64,000 nt of DNA from Hippophae tibetana (lineage: Eukaryota; Streptophyta; Magnoliopsida; Rosales; Elaeagnaceae), in NCBI GenBank assembly GCA_037013495.1, contig CM072812.1, forward strand, positions 77,483,840-77,547,839, given 5' to 3'. A model generated the notes under the pieces. It searched no databases. It had not been told where the DNA came from and saw only the letters and a list, made by a program, of their open reading frames with translations. Positions 59,229 to 64,000 of the stretch are shown here, piece by piece. Both the position numbers and the translations under genes were made by a program. Each line of letters starts with the position of its first letter. Within the stretch, counting starts at the first letter, position 1.

Positions 59229-60590
59229 TCATTTACTTCTTCTAATTTCAGTGTTTAATTCTTCATTTTGTTCACTAGTTTTAGTTATGGGTAAACTACT
59301 AGAAGACGAGCCCTCACTATTTTTAAATTTAAAGGGAAACCTATGTTCATAGAAGTCAGCATCATTTGATTCTATAACTACATGATCATTTAAGTCATAG
59401 AATTTATAAGCTTTACTATTCACAGTGTATCCTATGAATACACACTCATATGCTCTACTAGCAAGTTTATTTCTTTTAGGATCAGGGATCCTAACATAGG
59501 CTAAACAACCCCAAGTTTTAAAATAAGTTAAATTAGGTTTCTTATTTTTCAAAATTTCATATGGTGAAATTTTATTTGTAGATTTAGGCACTCTATTTAG
59601 CACATAGCAAATAGTTAATAAAATTTCTCCTCACCAATGGGAAGCAGCACCAGATTTTAATAAAATTGCAACAACTGATTCAGTAAAAGTTTTATTTTTT
59701 CTTTCAGCTTTGTCATTTATTTCAGAAGAATAAGGTGCAGTTTTTTCATGAATGATTCCATGAGTTTTATAAAAATCATTGAATATATTAGAATCATATT
59801 CAGTACCTCTATCACTTCGAAACCTTTTTATTTTTCTGTTAAGTTGATTTTCAATCTTAGTAATAAATATTTTAAACATGTCAAACGCTTCACTTTTATT
59901 TTTCATTAGATATACATAAGTGTAATCTGAACAATCATCTATAAAAGTTATAAAATAGTATTTTCCATTTCTTGTTAAATTTCCATCAAGTTCACATATA
60001 TCAGAATGAATTAATTCTAAAGGTTCAGTTTCTCTAACTACTGATTTATGTGAAGTTTTGGTTATTTTAGCTTGACTACAAAAATCACATTTTTCAAAAT
60101 CATTCAAAGATAGTTTAGGAATTAGTTCTAAAGTACTCATGTTCTTGATTATATGTTTATTAACATGACAAAGTCTAGCATGCCAAATATTAAAAGAACT
60201 CAACATATAAGCAGAAGAAGAGGTTTTATTGATTTCAACATTTAATTTAAACATGCCATCAGTGACGTACCCTTTCCCAACAAATATATTATTTTTAATT
60301 ATAGTATATAAATCAACTCCTATAGTTTGAGTAAACCCAGCTTTGTTAAGAAGATAGCTTGAAACTAAGTTCTTTCTCATCTCTGGAGTATGCAGGACAT
60401 CCTTCAAGATGATAGTCTTTCCAGAGGTAAACTTCAACACCACCTCACCAGTACCAACAACTTTAGTGGAGTGGGAGTCACCCAACAACACTTTCTTATC
60501 CTCAGAATCAGAATAGGATTTGAACATGTCTCGATCATAGCAAACATGGCGAGAAGCACCAGTGTTTACCCACTACCCCTTGGATCCACC
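59229..60590 (-). pseudogene. Copia protease and integrase
   Basis: The protease site reads Trp-Val-Asn-Thr-Gly-Ala-Ser (Asn codon 60564-60566), so the catalytic Asp is replaced, and a TAG precedes it at 60573-60575. The frame 59631-60527 then carries the pre-integrase zinc region (HARLCHVNKH, CDFCSQAK) and the integrase core with HSDICELDG, RSDRGTEYDS and AERKNKT, so all three catalytic acidic residues are present. A TGA at 59631-59633 separates the C-terminal part 59229-59603 (TNKISPYEILKNKKPN, WGCLAYVRIPDP). Confidence 0.9.
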
Positions 60591-60664
60591 AACAAAATTG
60601 ACTTCAGATATCATAGCAATAAGTTGATCTTCGGTAAGGTTCGCCTGTGGGGTAGGACGATTCC

Positions 60665-61504
60665 TATTCCGGCAGTTCCTAGTCAAGTGGCCAGGTCTGT
60701 TACAACTATAACACATGAATGTGTTATTCCTTAAGGGGGTTGAGGTCCATTCTGGGGAGGATAGTTTCTATTTCTATTTTGGTGGTTGCGGTTTTGGTTA
60801 TTACGATTCTGAGTTTTCATATTTCTACCTTTAGGTTTCAGAATTGTAGAGTATGGTTTCTTATTGGTACTGTTATTTGAGACTATGAGTATTTCATCTC
60901 TTTGGTCTTGTTTTTGGGCTTCTTCTTCTATTCTTAAACGAGTTATAAGACTTTCTAAAGAAAATTCCTTAGTTTTATGTCTAAGTGTATTCTTAAAATC
61001 TTTCCAAGCAGGGGGTAATTTATCTATAATAATAGTTACTTGAAATTGTTCATCTAGAGTCATACCTTCAGAAGTTATTTCGTGAACTATCTTTTGTAGT
61101 TCGTATGATTGAGCTTCCACTGATTTTTCGTCAATCATTTGAAACTTTATGTATCTACTGACAGCATACTTCTTAGTTCCAGCTTCTTCAGTGTCGTACT
61201 TCTTTTGAAGTGCTTCCCAAATTTCCTTAGCAGACTTATCAAAGTTATAATAATCATACAAATCATCAACTAAACCATTAAGAATATAATTTTTGCACAG
61301 AAAATCATTTTGCATCCAGGTGTCTAAATCCTTAGTTGCATCTTCAGTAGGAGGAGTAGACTGTATTGGTTTTTCAGTAGTAAGAGCATAAACGACTTTT
61401 TTCATGGTTAAGAAAAAAAACATTTTTTGTCTCCATCTTTTAAAGTATAGTCCCTCAAAACGAAATGGTTTGTTTAGATCAGTAGTTAGCATTTCAGTAG
61501 ACAT
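60665..61504 (-). pseudogene. Copia gag with zinc knuckle
   Basis: The frame starts at Met 61504 (MSTEMLTTDLNKPFRFEG). It contains the copia gag core (WRQKMFFFLTMKKV, LDTWMQNDFLCKNYILNGL, EIWEALQKKYDTEEAGTKKY) and an Asn/Arg-rich tail. It stops at 60731, and a complete C-x2-C-x4-H-x4-C knuckle follows at 60672-60713 in another frame. One frameshift therefore separates core and knuckle. The open frame extends upstream through the LTR to 61666, which is probably not translated as gag. Confidence 0.9.
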
Positions 61505-61528
61505 GGCAGATTGAATACGTCTTAAAAT

Positions 61529-62220
61529 TATTGAAACAAGTTTGTAATAACAGTGTAAGAACAATATTACCGATAACTTGAAAAGAACTGTTTGGGTTGA
61601 GTCGCGGACTAGGTTGCTTTCTTTAAGACGTTTCGCGGCTCTGCCCAAATTTGTGCAAGCAAACATAGCCCCGTCGTCCCTAGGATAAAACAGCCCATAA
61701 TCTTTTTTCTCTTTCTCGGAACTTCACTGCACTGATGAAGACCGAAATGCTACACCTGAAAAATTTGTTGCTCGGAAAACTGAAAAATAACTTAGAATTG
61801 CAGAGAGAATTGTTTCTAGTGAGATGAGTTTGCAGAGATAGTTCTTTGGAAACTGAGAGCTGAAACCCTCCTTTTATAGGTTTTAGAAACTGTGTGGCAA
61901 TTATAATAATAACGATAATGTCTGAAAATTAAGAGCGTAACAACCATTCTGAGTAATGAACAATAACGGCTATTTTCAGAGTAAAGACGAGAAACGGAGC
62001 CATATTCTGATAAAAGAAAATAACGGAGTCACATTTGCCTATGTCATCTCCCCTTCCACAAAAATTAGTGTCCATTGGACCCAATCACAATAACCAACTT
62101 TTCACTATTTATACCTTTTTTAAATAATGTAAAAAATCAATATAAGACCAGATTTTAAAATTTTTTATTAACTTCACATTTTTCAACAATCATTTTTTAT
62201 AAACTTCATCTTTTACAACA
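61529..62220 (-). repeat. Copia 5' LTR
   Basis: 692 bases on the minus strand, starting TGTTGTAAAAG at 62220. It matches the 3' LTR but lacks about 240 internal bases (missing near 62000-62030). Its 3' end reads TTTCAATA where the 3' LTR ends TTTCAACA. Confidence 0.9.
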
Positions 62221-62416
62221 CAAAGTGACAAAAGTCTTATTGTTCATGGACAGACAAGCAGGTACTTCATTACAAATAGTCTTCAAGAATCAATACATAT
62301 CTTCGCGTAAACCAGCTTAAATTAAGTATCTCGCATCAACATGTAAACGAACACACACATGAACTAATATTAATATAACACGTACTGGGTTGTTCAGTTA
62401 ATATTTGCTAGTTAAA
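62221..62416. other. ALDH3 downstream region, probably 3' UTR
   Basis: Non-coding DNA between the copia element and the ALDH3 stop codon. Polyadenylation signals are not distinct. Confidence 0.4.
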
Positions 62417-63703
<1,287 letters not shown>

Positions 63704-64000
63704 CTAAAAAAATTAAAAAGGTCACATGTAGTAAAAATGATCAAAGCCTATCCATTGGACTTCAACTACCTAAAGGAAAAGTTAATTTTAGGACAAACTC
63801 ATAATGTAGGCATGAGTTTGCAACATATTCACAATGTACATTTAGATGTCTAAACTTCACAATGTAATAATATGAACTATCGGATACACATATAACCCAG
63901 TTACAGGCACGTTGCATGATACAAAATTCAAGTATTCCAACTTACTTATTGTGAATTTGCAGCAAACTCATTTAAGTATATTAAGTAATTTGCTTTAATT
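63704..64000 (-). other. ALDH3 intron at the right edge
   Basis: AT-rich DNA upstream of the acceptor TTTTTAG at 63704. No further exon was recognised before the window ends. Confidence 0.6.

Larger units (their letters stand above)
56139..62220 (-). mobile_element. Ty1/copia LTR retrotransposon
   Basis: LTRs at 61529-62220 (5') and 56139-57069 (3'), with CAAAG on both sides (56134-56138 and 62221-62225). Gag, protease, integrase, RT and RNase H lie between them on the minus strand in copia order. A polypurine tract (AAGTGGGGGA, 57071-57080) abuts the 3' LTR. Nonsense changes and frameshifts inactivate it. No standard primer-binding site is seen after the 5' LTR. The lineage within copia was not determined. 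Confidence 0.95.

Noticed and set aside
60390..60734. 114-residue plus-strand frame
   Set aside because: It is antisense to copia gag-pol sequence that has clear domain motifs.
61511..61528. Copia primer-binding site after the 5' LTR
   Set aside because: The sequence ATTTTAAGACGTATTC does not resemble the initiator-Met tRNA site, so I did not annotate it.

Overview
The window is nuclear DNA of a dicot-type plant. It is AT-rich, has intron-containing genes with GT..AG junctions, and is dominated by plant transposon families. I cannot name the species. Only three host protein genes are supported, all on the minus strand: a secretory CPYC glutaredoxin (GRXC3 type, four exons, 11596-14524), a small oxidoreductase-like-domain protein (OXLD1 type, one exon, 15486-15806), and the 3' part of an ALDH3-family aldehyde dehydrogenase (last four exons, 62417-63703; the gene runs off the right edge).

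Region by region. 1-3524 is AT-rich intergenic DNA with one dispersed repeat in two tandem copies and a (TC)n microsatellite. 3525-10840 is a decayed endogenous pararetrovirus (Caulimoviridae). It is about one genome equivalent long and circularly permuted: movement protein, coat protein, protease, RT and RNase H come first, then a second ORF with a viroplasmin-like block, then promoter and leader, and last the N-terminal part of the polyprotein. 10841-16270 carries the glutaredoxin and OXLD1-type genes, with a 0.9 kb foldback element in glutaredoxin intron 1.

16955-55586 is one large transposon nest. The outer layer is a minus-strand CACTA (En/Spm) element, CACTA-1, bounded by CACT... termini and a 3-bp ATT target duplication. 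Its 3' end plus flanking DNA was later duplicated in tandem (about 3.2 kb twice). A Ty3/gypsy Tat-type retrotransposon (26742-51488, 5-bp duplication GAATA/GAATG) sits inside the DUF4216-coding part of CACTA-1. That retroelement contains two solo-LTR-like insertions of one family (LTR-B), one of another (LTR-C), and a second, plus-strand CACTA element (CACTA-2, 42691-50925, ACT duplication). CACTA-2 still has recognisable TNP2, DUF4218, DUF4216 and Ulp1-like protease regions. A third LTR-B copy and a 336-bp hAT-type MITE lie in CACTA-1 itself. 56139-62220 is a Ty1/copia retrotransposon (minus strand, CAAAG target duplication) lying about 200 bp beyond the ALDH3 stop codon.

Almost every element gene is broken, many by Trp-to-stop or Gln-to-stop changes as expected from cytosine deamination. 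The observations most worth a second look are the whole-genome permuted pararetrovirus and its ORF2, a hairpin with 154-nt arms in the 3' part of CACTA-2, clustered CACGTG boxes in the solo LTRs, the antisense gene in the Tat element, and rearrangements whose breakpoints can be read directly.
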